Positions 46,550-59,450 of a DNA stretch of 64,000 nucleotides are shown one piece after another; positions within the stretch are counted from its first letter, which is position 1, and each line of letters opens with the position of its first letter. Made by a program: the position numbers and the translations under genes. The notes beneath the pieces are model-generated. The model worked only from the letters and a program-made list of their open reading frames with translations, was not told where the DNA came from and did not search any database. Source of the DNA: Penelope pileata (taxonomy: Eukaryota > Chordata > Aves > Galliformes > Cracidae); assembly GCA_013396635.1 (NCBI GenBank), contig WBMW01005527.1:622401-686400 (forward strand). The letters are read 5' to 3'.

Positions 46550-49500
46550 GTAAGCCTCAAGGGTTGGCCTGGCCCTTCTCACTGCTACAAAAGGATGGGA
46601 GGAGTGAAAGTGTCACTGTGATCCCTGCTCTGTGCAGCACTTAGTAAGAATGCCTTCCAGGCTGCTGGTTCAGGAAGCAGATGGACTTTGTGCCCATAAC
46701 CCATTTGAGTTGTTTCTGATGGTCTTTGACCCAAGGCAGCTGCTTACTTTGCCTGCCTGAACAGCCCAGTGTTGCCTATGTTATAGTGGAAGTAAAACAA
46801 GTGTACTGAGAAGCTGGGAAGCATAGTTGAAGTCTGTTTTAAGAGTATGTGGTCCAGGGGACTGAGAATTTTTTACAATGCTTCTTACTTGCAAGAGAAA
46901 GTTTGCCAGTATATCCTCTTTCACTTTTGTGAAATATGTATGGTCATATCTATTCAAGACTAACTGAAGAGGACTTCAAAAACATAGGGGTTTGAGAAAT
47001 GCTTTCTACGTATGTCAGTATTTTGTTTCTGGGTGCTTTATGTTGGAATTACCACATTGCTGCCTTGTGGCATATACACAGCACCCCAGGTTACCCCACT
47101 CATTGAGCCATCACTGGGCAGGAGAAGTATTTATGTTGATTTTGACTTTTTTATACTTTGAAGGTTACCTCTTACAAAAAGTTTTTTGTTAAGGTGGAGC
47201 AAACATATTACGGGAGAGACTGTCTCTAACAGTGGGGAACTTCTCTAATCCGATGGGAGCACTGTCTTGCATATCACTGTGCCTAGTCAATACTCTATTA
47301 TTGCAAGTTAAGTGGTTTGCTACAGTGTCCTACACATGGGGTATTAGAAGGGATGTTACCTAATTTCCTCAGCAATAATGGTATAAACAGTGTGCATTTT
47401 TTATTATAAAAACTAACTATTGCCTCCACTGAGTTAATGTTTCTTTTATATACAGTTAGCACCCAGGAGACTGACTTATAAATCAACATAAAATTAAGTG
47501 GAAAGTGCAATGTTCTGTGAATCTAGAATTTATTATAGACCCAGAGACTTTGACTCAACGTGCAAACCAACTTCAACTTGCTTAGTAGTAATTTTATTTG
47601 ACTGTCATGTTCTTTATTAATTTCAGTTGATTGGGAAGGGACCACAACAACCACCACTATGTGACAAAGAGCATTAAAATAGAGTGAGAGGGAAAGGAAA
47701 TACATACTTTTATTAGATATTTTTTGTTCCTTTTTTCCTTTTTTTTTTTTTGATGGTCAATCCCATGTGGGAGGTAAGCACACTACTATGCACAATATGG
47801 AAATAATACATCAGTAACTTGAAGGTAAAATAATTTTTAAAAACTACAAACCAACAAAATATCCTGGTTCAAAAATGCAGTTTTCAAAACCAAGTAATTA
47901 TCGTAGGGACATTGGCCCCAGTGAGTTGGTTTGAGTCACACCTTCTCATTTCAGAACCGTAACTTGACTTGTGAGTCTTCAAGATAAATGACGGTAAGCT
48001 GCTGAGCTTTATGGGAACTTGTTCTTCTCAGTTTACAAGTGGGATGAAAAGTTCAATCCAACCTTTATGCTGTAATAAATACTAAAAGCAAATAGAAAAA
48101 AAGGCTAAATATATATGGGAATCAAGGGCTTTTTGACATCTCAAAGAAATGCCAAAAATGGCTGTGGAAATGTCATAAATCAAACCTATAAAACAAAGGT
48201 TTGACCTTAGCTGAAGACATCTAAGTAGGCCTTCTTTTCCTGGGAAAAGCAAGAAGCTGCTGCTACTAAAAGAAAATGTTCCATTATATCTTACCTGTAT
48301 GGTAAAGAAGTCAGTCCACTGAAATCCTGGATCCATTCTCTAACTGGCTCTTAGAGGTTACTCCTGAAGCCAGCAAAGTCAAAAGTTTGCTATCTTTGAA
48401 GGGACCTTTCATGAGAAGGGCTGCCTTTGTGCAGCAGAAGAATGCACTAAGGCTTTCTCCTGGATACTTCCTTAACTTCAGATGAATTTCTTCATGACGC
48501 AGCACTGCAGTAACTTGCCGTGGGCTTGTACTTTTAATTACCTCTTCCCAGTACCACTACTTCATTAAAATATATGTATATTTGCAAAACTCTGAGTTGA
48601 TCAGTCAATGTTTCGTTTTAAGACTGCCCTTATCCAGCGGTTTTAAAAAAAATTTAAGAGCTGCAAGGCGAGGGGAAGAACTCACACTTAAGAAAAAGTG
48701 TCAGCATAATGAACTTAGAAGTATATAACTGTATACTCAGGGGAGATAAAGGACAGCTTCTGCCTGAATTATAGGACTATGAGACTGGAAGAACCAGGGA
48801 GACCGGTAGGAAAAAGTGCGTATACAATACTTTTTATTAATATTTTCTGACTTTGTGAGTAGAAAGGATTGTGCTGAATATAATGTGCTTCTCAGTGTGT
48901 CAGAATTTTCTGGCACTGTTTTTCATCTGTATCTTTGTGACAGGTTGTTATTTAACCCAAACATTAGGTTGGGAATTCTACACAAGCCTTCTTGAAGAGC
49001 AAGAGGGAGACATAGGCTTCACCTGAAGAGACTGTCCTAGGCAGTCCTTGCCCTCCTGGTATGCCAGTAAGTCTTCAGAAGCCCAGGAGGTGTACAGTTC
49101 CTTGCATTTTTCAGTTAATTACCAAACAAAATACCATAATTCTAGACCAGCTTGTGAGAACACAAAAGGATAGCAAACAAGGTCTTTGAGGCAAAGCAGC
49201 TGAGATATGGAAAGCAGATAGCCAGAAGGCAAGTCATGTGCCTGTAAGGACATTGCTCACTTGAGTGTGCAGTATGTTAACTACATCTGGATTTAGCATA
49301 ATCATCCTTGACTAATATGAGGAGAAGGGAGAGGGTTTAAGTGCTGAGTAAATAAATTACTTAATTACATGTTATCAGAGAGGAACAGATGGTCAGTTCG
49401 GTGTGTTTACTGACTGCTTACACTTTCAAGAGAGGGTAGATTCACATTGATTCTTGCACGGAAGATTTCCCAGTGTCAATAATTCATCTATAGGTACATT

Positions 49501-50937
49501 GAACAACCTACTACTGTTATCTCTGAGGTGTGTCTTACCAATGCCTATTCTAGGCATCTCACTGTTATCAGGAATTTACATTTTGTAAAACTGGCTTCTT
49601 TCCCATGTACAGTATTTAGTGTTTATTATTCATAAAGGTGGAAAATGGCTCAAGATACCACACCAGAAGATCGTGGATGGCTATATATCCTGTCACATGG
49701 ACAGGATATCATCATATCATATAACATCTTACTGAATCTGTGTTAAAATAATAGTTTGCACTCCAGGTTCTAATGAAAAATGCTGGATTCTTGTTCTCTG
49801 AAATTTTCCTGGGGGAAAAATAAGAATAAATCCAACAGCTGCTCATAAATGCTTTCCTCAAATTCTTGGATCCAGGTATCTGCAGTATCTGGCAGTTGGC
49901 TTGATCTACTCTTGCCACAGCCCTTCATTAAGCATGAATTGAAAACCCACTTAGAGGTGGAGGATTCCATGTGAAAAGTGAGACAGGGATATGATCTGAT
50001 ATTTTTCTTTGTAATTGAGATATATCCCCCCCTGCATTTTTAGGCAAAAAAAAATCTACGAATTCAGTTTGTTGCAGCCACTGTCTAGCATAACTTTTGC
50101 TATAGCCTAAACTCAGTGTGATAGAATTGAGTGCAGGTGTGCTTTTCATTAAACTTTTCTCTCTTCTTTTCCCAATTTTTTCCTCATGAAAAATAGCACA
50201 GGAATATTAAGTGTAGAAGTGCTTCAGCTTTAATCTGTGATTCTTTCCTAAATGAGGAGGAACAAACAAGGATTCACTTTTTGTCTTCTAGTACTTCATT
50301 AAGAGAAAATAAACAGCAAAAGGGAAATTCCCTGATGTTCTGAAGATAACAGTAATACAGAGCAGGCTTGTCACTGCCTTCTCAAATAGCACTAAAAACT
50401 TCTTTATCACCTGTTGTTTTTTGAAAGTAGCACATGTAGTACCTCTTTGCTCCCTGTCTGTAGACATCAAAATGAAATGCAGTAACAAATCCATGGGGAG
50501 GCATGTTCAAATACTACATTTTATTCAGGGTTCATTCTTTGAACCATCTTGATACATAAATATTTTGCTTTCTTCTATTAATCATTTCTCTATTGAATCT
50601 TGGTTTAAACAAAATATTTTCTATAACTCTTTTTCTAGTTTGGATGCAATTTGGGGCTAAAATCTGATATTAAAGATCAAAAATGTAGTTTGCAGGGAAA
50701 GTTGAGCAGAAATGATTGTTAACACCAGGTAGTTATCCACATTCAGTACCCTCAACTCCCGCAGTCCTGCTCCTCTACTTGGGTATCATGGAGGGCCTTA
50801 GTATTCAGGGCTGACAGCTGGTATAAGGGATTCCTCTTTTCTAGCATGCTTTGAGGTAACAGCATTAACACTAGAGTAGCATTTACAATCATGTAATTAG
50901 ATTAATTCATTTATGTGAAGGAGCAGACTCTTTACTG
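46550..50937. other. Noncoding sequence, no gene seen
   Basis: AT-rich gene-desert sequence of more than 4 kb. Short open frames on both strands have no recognised domain, and no repeat family was identified. A T run lies near 47738-47751. Confidence 0.5.
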
Positions 50938-51021
50938 AATTAGGGAACCTGCTTTAGCCAGGGGGGTTGCACTAGATTATCTCCAGATGTCCCTTGCAGC
51001 ACCTGCAATTCTGTGAATTAA
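50938..51021 (+). mobile_element. CR1 LINE, diverged 3' tail
   Basis: AGGGAACCTGCTTTAGCCAG, then GGGGTTGCACTAGATTATCT and CCCTTGCAGCACCTGCAATTC with a TCTGTGAATTAA end, parallels the last 85 bases of the CR1 copy at 40309-40467. It is more decayed, and only the tail remains. Confidence 0.8.
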
Positions 51022-53455
51022 CTTAAAATGGGATTGCATCAATGAGTAGCAAGAAGAGGAAAGCCATGTTAGCTACAGTTTGCTACAAACAGTGCTTCAA
51101 ATGTCTTGTTTGGTGTTAGGCAATTATTAAAATGAGATTTGCTGTAACTTTTTATTGTATGATGTAGTGGATTTCTGGATTGTACCCAAAGGGCAGTGAG
51201 GAATCATTCTGTTGTGTTTGCTTCCCTCTCCCCAGTATTTTGTATAACTGGCAGCTTTCAATCTTCTCACTAGCAAAACTCCAAAACAGGATGGGGTGTG
51301 GGGATGGGAGCAGCAACTTGAAGTCACAGGACGGTTTTTGAATGGTGAAGGACAGATGGATTGTTTCTTTTTTGATGGGAATGTGTTGGAAAGAACCATA
51401 CTGAACATCTCAAATCCCAGTGAATCCACAAGGACTTACAGTGACTTGACATGTCAGTGGAAGCTGTCAAACTTCTTTCCAAAGAATAGGCCTCTGTGGG
51501 ATTTGTATTCCTCCTTGCCTGCCTTGGTAAGGAGGCTTCATAGAGCTGGAAAAGCTAGAAGTGGTGAAAACTAATGAAGAGGACACAGATGCCTAAAATA
51601 CAGTTAAGCATTTGCAGTAGTTTCTGAACTCTAGTCTTCAGGACTCTGAAACATTTCCTTCTTTTATTCTAAAATACATTTTTGCCTGAAAATCTGCATA
51701 CAATTTGAATGAAATTGAATATGTTTCAGAGCTCAAGCAGCATGTCTTCAATCTGAAGCAAAATGGAGATGAATTTCAATTAGATCTTCCCATTATAATC
51801 CATCTCCACCTGTAGTTTTCATCAAAATTGCCAGTAAATGTGATATAATGTATGATCAGAATTTGCCCACTAGCAGCAGTATGCCCATTCTTTCTTTTTT
51901 TTAAAGAAAAAAGGAAAATAATTATCCTGATGCATGTGTATGTTCATGCATATAGATGTATATAGCAGCTCCTAACAGTGAATGACTTTAATTGTGATGG
52001 GTAATTTGTGTGGAGCTTAAAAGTAGATCTGTACGTATGTGTTCTGAGAATGTAATACATCTAGTGGTTTGCATTCTTTTCATCTTCCTGATAATGATAC
52101 AGATTACTAATTAGGTTGATAAAGCGAGTGTTTCAAAAGATATATTGTGATGGTTGCAGAGTAGTCAGCTGCTCTAAAATGTCTGTTTTGTAGTGGTGGT
52201 TTGTTCTCAACTTGATTCTATGGCAATTTCTTATGCACCAACTCACAAGCTGAATTGTAGAGCAGTAGGGTTAACGCAGGCTTACAGTCTGCTTGCAGTG
52301 CGTCAGTGGCATCCACCTGCTGCTGCAGGGAAGCTCTTCTGCCTCACCAGAGCTGTTGCCACACTGGGATGTTGTGGTACTCTGAAATAAGGATCCCCTA
52401 CTGCACCTGCTGCCTAATATGCACCATTTCCACAGTTGGGAGTTACTTACTCTGCACAGATGATGACAAAATAAACTGTTTCCATCCTTTCTCACTGATT
52501 TATACAAAAATCTTAAAGATGTGCCATGTGCACACAAATAGTTCTTAAATAAGCCATAGCCCGTGCTTCTTTTTCAGGCAATACCAACTTCAAAGCCATG
52601 TTAAAAGTAATTGTTGTCTTGGGTTCCTAAGATAGCAGTTTCATTAATTGGTTTCCTGCCAATGAGGTAAAAAAAAAAAAATGCGATTAGTACCAGGAGT
52701 GCTTATTTGTCTGCATGTCTTTTTCTGAGAACATCATTAGAGGTGTAGCTTGCTGTCCTTACCCTGTCAAATGGGTTTACAGCTGTGTAACTACAGTGCT
52801 GTTCAGCTGCTGCATCATTTTGGTTGGAGTACTTGGGATATGTGACTTATTGTTTTACCTGTGACATAGCATCCAAGGAGGAGAAAAGCAAATTACTGAA
52901 TATTAGAGTGCTGTTGAATGGGTGTGGTGTATTCAGATCAGCTGTGGTGATAGGAAACAAAGGTGAACGGAGCTGTGGTTCAATGCTGAGAGTTGAACTG
53001 TAATGTGTGAAGAGGGAGATATCTGATTAGGTTAATAAAGTGCTCCCTGTTCGGAGAGACTTCGCAGAGCTCTTAAGTTTGCCAGTGATTTCTGATCTCT
53101 GTTTAGAGGTGTGGGGAGTATTAAGTAGAAGATGCAAATCATTGTGCTTTGGAGAAAGACTCTGGGTGCCTTTGGAGTGCCACATAAATTCTATGCGGGA
53201 GACTGAATCATGTCTAATATGTGAATAAGTGTTTGACTTTGAGTGTAGTTTGTTTTTCATGTGTCTGATCACTGGGATGGAGCTGGCCCTCTGCTACTGA
53301 ACAAGCTGGCGCCAGCTAATTTCAATCACCTGCTATTTTCATTGTGGGACTTAAGGAAACTGCACATCCTTGTACTTGATATTGAAGGATGAACAATGCT
53401 TTGTTCTGTTGAGACATTAAACTTTCCATCCTTCTTTTCCCTGCGATAAATGCAG
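51022..53455. other. Noncoding sequence, no gene seen
   Basis: The 92-codon frame at 51296-51574 (+) ends near a donor-like CCTTG/GTAAGG but has no convincing acceptor or known domain. GC-richer text around 52260-52400 carries open frames on both strands. Nothing else was recognised. Confidence 0.45.
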
Positions 53456-53616
53456 CAGCCCCACTGATGGGTCCCTTCGCTGGAAGTTGGCCTTATCTAG
53501 AGAGGTATTCTGTGGGCTGGAGCTGGCTCCGAGTTCTTGTATCATGGTTCTGCCAGCTGCTGGCACGCACTGATAATGGACTTCTTGTTAAGCAACAACT
53601 GTTAGAGAAAAGTCAG
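53456..53616 (+). other. Candidate exon with 50-codon open frame to the donor
   Basis: A 161-base segment follows TTTTCCCTGCGATAAATGCAG and ends AAAAGTCAG before GTAAGC, a strong donor. From the ATG at 53467 (G at +4, a fair start context) the frame stays open for 50 codons exactly to the donor in phase 0: it begins MGPFAGSWPYLERYSVGWSW and ends KQQLLEKSQ. No known family is recognised. It might be a first coding exon of an unknown gene or a noncoding exon with a chance frame. The acceptor is moderate. Confidence 0.3.
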
Positions 53617-54009
53617 GTAAGCTTAGGTGAGTGTGTCTATCTTGGGGCTGCTGTGAGTGAAATTCACCTGTGTGCTTGTGGGTGAAATGAGAAGAATTCA
53701 CATTCCAGTGAATGCATGATAAACTTGTAGAGATGTCAGGAACCTCAGCACTGGCAGCTGAGAAAGCAGAAAGATAAGGCAGGTGTTCCTCTGAGCTCTG
53801 CCTTCTGGAATATAAATATTCAAGTTGTGACACACTGGCAGAAGGATGATTGGGGTTTCTTTTGGAGTCCAGAGCTGATCAAGTGATCAATCACAGGGGG
53901 TGTACATCGGGTAAAAGCAGCGGGGAGAAAAGAAATGAAGAAAAAAGTTAAAAGAAGAGGACAAGATGTAGTTCTTCTTTAGGGCACCTAGATATGTAGT
54001 TGCACCCAA

Positions 54010-54580
54010 GTGGTTCTGTGGGGCCTTTCTGCTGATAATGGGGATGCCTGGCTGCTCTGTGAGCACCCTGCTGTGCGTGTTTATCTTGAGCACCCTCGTC
54101 ATGCAGCAGCCAGGCTGGGTGGGCGGCTGCTCCCCTGGCACTTAGCAGCCAGGGGTCCCTGCTGGCTGACTGGTGGTGGCCCTACGCTGTGGGTCAGTGA
54201 AGACTTGTTTTAGACCTTTTCTTATGGTGTATTTGGTCTTTTCAATCCAGTTAAATATGAATCTGGTTCATGATGAGTTTCTGGACATGTCACGTCATGC
54301 TTGGTGCTCAGCACCTTGTTGTCCTTGAGTTTATTCAGCACTTGTATTCCTCTTGTTCCCGTTGTCTCTGTGTCCGCTTGTGGAGTCCCTGCGGTTTCAC
54401 AGAGGTAGGGGAGATTGCCAGGCCCTGGCCTGTTGTGTTGGGGCTTGGGTCCTCCTGTGTGGTACAGTGATAGGGGCCGTGATGTGTCCAGGGGCTCTGC
54501 CCTTCGAGGGAACTCCACTGCTGGCTCCTTGCGGGACTGTGCCGTCCCTAGCCCCACCCTTGCCTGTGCAGCACCTGTCA
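54010..54580. other. GC-rich patch with long frames on both strands
   Basis: GC-rich text unlike its AT-rich neighbours carries a 153-codon minus frame (54222-54683), a 142-codon plus frame (54353-54781) and others. The minus frame is Pro/Gly/Thr-rich without a known domain. It could be a degraded repeat or an isolated high-GC segment. Coding status is not supported. Confidence 0.35.
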
Positions 54581-54779
54581 GTTGTCTGCCTATCTGCCTT
54601 ATGGAAGAAAGTGCCAGTGATGTGTCTTCATCAAGACAAACATTGCTTAGAAAACCCAGTCCAAAACAATAGTCATGAAACACAGTATGAAATCAGAGGC
54701 CCTGAGACAGCGCTGGTAGTATTTAGATATGGCTTTCATCTTGCACTGCGAATTAAGGATTTAGTAATAAAAACCATAT

Positions 54780-54829
54780 AGCACAATTGTCTGACAAGAA
54801 CAACAGCACAATTGTCTGAGAAGAACAGA
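54780..54829 (+). repeat. Tandem duplication, two 25-base units
   Basis: AGCACAATTGTCTGACAAGA starts the first unit (54780-54804). The second (54805-54829) repeats it with three differences (C to G in the middle, two changes at the end). Seen directly. Confidence 0.9.
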
Positions 54830-56409
54830 ATATTGCTGCTCATTGCTTCTGTAGCAAGGTTTCACTGAGGCCAAGAGCTTAGTGGGTTTCAGAAATGCTG
54901 GATAATATCATCCAGAGTTAGCAGGGTATATATTTAAAGAGTGAAGTCAGGCTTTGGGAGGGATAGTAATTATGTACTTCAGGTCAAATTCCATTGGGAG
55001 TTTAGGAAGATCCTCCATTGGATGTCATGTGATGCCTTAGCTGCCTTCTCCAAGAGTTTTTCTGCTTTCATTGGCACTACTGGTCTGTGATCAAATGAAA
55101 ATACTGGAATAAGACAGCTGTGCATCTGACTGGGTGTGTCAGCTTCCACTCAGCCCTGGATTATTGTTTTAGGTTTTGGTGTATCATACAGAGGCATACA
55201 CATTTTCTGTTCTCTTGATGAGTCAGGACAATAGACAAGGCAAAAAGGAAAATCTTGTTTCTTTCACTTCATCTGTGAACGAGTATTAGTTGAAAACAAC
55301 TTGAACCAAATGCTCTTGGACCAGTAAAAGAGATGTGAACTCAGTGACAGCAACTAAAAGGAGAAAGTGGGAAAGTATTGGCAGCAGAATGTAAATTGAG
55401 GTTTTTGCAGTGACTCATAAACAGTAAGAATACTCAAAGATAGGGTTAGACCAAAGTGCTCAAGGTAAAAAGACATCTCTTGAATTATTCCACGACCTAA
55501 AAGCCCACAGCATGAATCACTGTTAAACAGGTTCAGTGTTTCTCACTGTTGAAAACAAATCTCTCTCAAACCACTCTTAGCTATTAATATGCCGAGTAAA
55601 GGACAACAGAGAATGCCCCAGATTGCTGGGCAGGCTGAGCTGCAGTCCTCACCTGCTTGGTTCCAGTGTTGTGGTCTTACCATTTTTTGTTATGCTTTTT
55701 TATGAATCTTGTTTAGGTAGCAATAGTTGAAATTAGAAATAGTAGAAATTAATATTTTCTAAGAAGCCTGCTAAAGCTTGTGTTATCAAAACACGAACTG
55801 TTCTGTCTGGGACCGGTATGTAGAACTTGAAAATAAGGTCCAGCTTTCAGTTGTTTCATCTTCTGTCTTTCTAGAATTGTCCAAGTCTTCTCAATGAAAT
55901 ACAAAAACAGTGGATAAGTGTTCTGGCAGTTCTTATTATTTTCCAGAGTCTTAGCTAGAAATGCTTTTGCTGCTAACAAGGAAATGACTCTTAGTGAGAG
56001 AACAAACTATCCTCGGAAAATTAGTGGTCTTAAATTTCTGTTGTATTAAAGGCCACTCTGAAATATTTTTAGTAGCTAAGGAACGACATCAGTTACTAGT
56101 TAGTAAGCTTACACTATTGCTATTTTTTCTTTTTTTCTTTTTGAAATACTGGAATTAAGTAGACTGCTATTGAAGTGTCGGTACTAAGACTTTATTTCAC
56201 TTTTGTCCTCTTTCTGTTCCTGACAAGATAAAAATAGATGTAGAGGAAAATTTCAAACAGTTAAACGCCAAAGAAGAAATAAAGAAATTAATGTTTCCTT
56301 TTTTGACCTTCATTGGGGAGGGGAAAAGAAATTGCATGGGAGTCATTTCAATGACTTAAAATTTTGAGTCTTCCTTCTACTTTTAAAACTTGTTGCCTGT
56401 AATAAGGAA

Positions 56410-56461
56410 GAAGGAAAAAAAAAAAGAAAGAAAAGTTGTGAGTTTTTTTCTTTTTTTTTTT
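56410..56461. repeat. Poly(A)-rich and poly(T)-rich arms facing each other
   Basis: An A-rich arm (about 56414-56434) and a T-rich arm (56442-56461) are separated by TTGTGAG-type spacer sequence. Transcribed or single-stranded, they could pair as a hairpin. Confidence 0.7.
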
Positions 56462-57689
56462 GGTTTGTTTGTCTATTTGTTTTACGTTATTCAGAAAGGC
56501 AATTTCTTGGTGGCTTCTGTCCCGCATGACAAACACAATACACAGGTCTGTTAAGAAATTCATTATGGGTCTTGGTTCTATATAGCCTATTCACATCTTG
56601 CAGTTGTTTTCAAATCCTTTAATCTCAGCACTTCTGAAGAGTTTATTTTGGCTTGTGGCTCTCCTGAAGCAAGGTGTTTATTTAAACTGGCCAGCTCCAA
56701 CAGTTAATGCAGCATCTCTGAAACTGCCAGTGAGCCTAAATTAGGTTGTCAGAGTCAACATACAGATCTAGTGAGCCTATTAAAATCTTAATAACTTTTA
56801 AAATTGGACTGGGTAGCAAAACATTGTCCTGTGCATTAGACTTTGGGTAGATAAATCCATTAAACTGCGTCTTGCCTCTTTCCTTCTCTTTGTTACAAAC
56901 AGCCCAAAAGTGGAGATGAGAGGAGTTTTTAGAAATGCCTTGTGTACCTCTAGTATTGGAACATCATAAAGGAATTGGCATTGAACTATATGCAGCTCAT
57001 AGAAATAAATTCAGCTGTGTATGGAAAACTTCTGCTTTTCATTGAGTCTTCTTACTGGTGATGTTTGGATTTCAGTTCCTGAGAGGAAGCCTGTTTGTTT
57101 TAATGAGGCAAAAGTATGGAGAAGGCAGCCGTGGTGCTTGCTTGTTGCCTGTTACTTCAAAGCCCGTGGTCCATCCTGAAGTTAGGAAAGGAGCTGTCAA
57201 TTACATTTATAATCAACATTTTATTGTCTCAGCTTAGTTCTGTGGATGAGGACATTGTTTGAGTCCAGTAAAGTTATTTTTTTCTCCTTCTTCCATCTAA
57301 TAAAGTGACAGATAACTGACAGATGGCAATATCTATGATGCACTGCCATAAACTGGAATTTCCTCCTTCAATTTACTCTGAACTGGAAGGAAAATTCTTT
57401 TTCTGCAACACTTCTCATGTACCACTTAAGTTCGCTTTCATTAATGGATGCGAGTGGGAGGTCAAAATTGAACTTTTTAATGGGAACAAAGTTGCAGCCT
57501 TAATTATGGAGGAAATTGTAGATTACTCATAATAATCAACTGAAATTTGAATGTTAAGTTTGACTGGCAGAAAAACATCTGTCATTATTATTACTATGTA
57601 TAAGACCAAATCCATTTGCAGACAAGTACCGAGTGATTAGACAGAACTAGGAGAAGTAAAAGGACTTTTATGAGAAATTCCTTGCAATT

Positions 57690-58160
57690 CTTTGCTTTCA
57701 AGAAGGATAATTAGTGGCCTTTTGGATATTTCAGCCAGTTGCAGTGCTCTCTGAAAGCAAATTAAATGAAACCAAACGTGGTCATTTATGACAGCAGTAA
57801 CTGAAATGAGCCTTTCTGCTCTACTGTACTGTGATCTTAGTGCTGTCTTTTATCTCAGTGAGAAGTGAATGTCAGCAGAGCATCTTTTATTTCTAGGCCA
57901 ATTAATAACTAAAGAAGATGCAAAAGATGTGATATGTATGGCACATGTAACACATTGTTTATAATCAAGAATTAGATATATAAATGTCTTAGAACGCAGT
58001 TGTCAGCTGCTCTGGGGTGGCAGCTAATTGTGTACTCTGAACTTTGCAGAGAACTGTAAAATGTAAATTGAGAATATTGTAGGTAGCCAAAAATATGGCA
58101 AAATAAATATGCCTGACTTGAGGGAGATTCATCATTGATAACTACAAAATACATACCAGT
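57690..58160. promoter_or_regulatory. Possible conserved regulatory block
   Basis: Non-repetitive text with clustered ATTA/TAAT cores (GATAATTAGTGG near 57706, AATTAATAAC near 57900, GCTAATTG near 58023) and no coding frame. It resembles conserved enhancer sequence in style. The call depends on an alignment that I cannot run. Confidence 0.25.
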
Positions 58161-59094
58161 CTCCATGAAAACTGTTCTTTTGAATACTCTCTGTTCTCTT
58201 GAGTACTATCAGCTGTGTTTGAAAATGCTGCTAAATTCATAGAGCTACTTTCAGTAGGTTCTTGTTGCTCAGTACAGAAGGATGAGCTTGGCTTTGGAGT
58301 CTTTGAAACAAGCAAGTTTTATCCAGTAAGCAACCCAAATGCCAGCACTTCAGCATTGTTAAAGGTCAATTATCAAGAAATTTAAATCAGAGGATATTAA
58401 TGACGCTACATTTTGATATTTAGACAAAACATTCTGTTTGAATCTCAAGTCAAAGACAAATAGTTCTGCTAACTACAACCAGTGGCAGCTTATCTATGGA
58501 TTTTCTTCTAAGATGGCTAAATGTTTCCCCTACAGCACAGGTTTCAGCTAACAGAGATCTGACTTGAGAGAGTTCTTTAAGAAAGCAGTCTTTCTGTCTT
58601 TCTGCCCTTCACCCAGAACCACTGAACTCAGGATACATACTTACTCATGAGAGAATTCCAAGTGAAGTATAATACACAACTTAGTTACAGTAAATTGGTA
58701 GGTAATTTTTTTTTTATTTTTGAGTACCTGCCTACCAGTGGTCCAGTCTTCAAGAAGGTGAGCGCTTTTATAAAGCGTGCAAGTTTCCATTTCTCCCGAG
58801 AAGTATAGCTGTCCTATGGTTTATGAGATGGCTGTATACTAATCTCATTGAACGCTCAGATATTTTTGTGCTTTTTTTTCCCTCATTCCTTATTATGACC
58901 AAAATGAAAATATGTGTATTTGTGTTCTTGCAGACAGCCCAGTCCTATTGCTTTCTCAGTTTTGAAATTTGTGGAACAGTTGCTAGGTAGCGTGGGTCCT
59001 CAGCTTTAGAGCCAGTTTTGGGTACAAATACACTACCTGTAGCTGAAAACTTATTGCCAGATCTTTTATAACCTAAGCATAAAACACTTTTTCG

Positions 59095-59170
59095 GTAGTG
59101 AAATTGGGCAGATGTCTGGAATTGGAGGAGGCAGAGAAGTGACTAAGCAATTTGCCCCAGCATAGTTGTC
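59095..59170 (+). mobile_element. Possible MIR-like CORE remnant
   Basis: GGAGGCAGAGAAGTGACTAA, then GCAATTTGCCCCAGCATAG, resembles the GAGAGGTTAAGTAACTTGCCCAAGGTCA segment of MIR-type SINEs. It is strongly decayed. Confidence 0.35.
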
Positions 59171-59395
59171 CACAGACTTCATTTGCTAGCTTTTAGCTAT
59201 TTTTGGGATTGGACACAGGAAGCTATTCAGCACGGGACAAAGTGAAGGTGTGGTGCCTCAGATGAGACTAGTCTTAGAGAGGCTTGATTTTAGGTGTGAA
59301 GTGAGGTATGACATTCTTACAAAAGTTAACTGTGCAACGGTTTGTGAAACAGTCTGTTAGTATTGCACAGCACTTAGATGGGAAAAAAAACCACA

Positions 59396-59450
59396 ACATA
59401 TTGGAGGATCTCCAAGCAGCTTGCAAATATCCATTAATTACTCCTCAGTG
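59396..59450 (+). mobile_element. Possible ancient SINE fragment
   Basis: GGATCTCCAAGCAGCTTGCA, then AATATCCATTAATTACTCCTC, parallels the AATCTC.AAGC.CTTTACAAA.ATTAATTAA.CCTCAC segment of old amniote SINEs. It is the same family segment as at 41000-41055. Confidence 0.45.
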
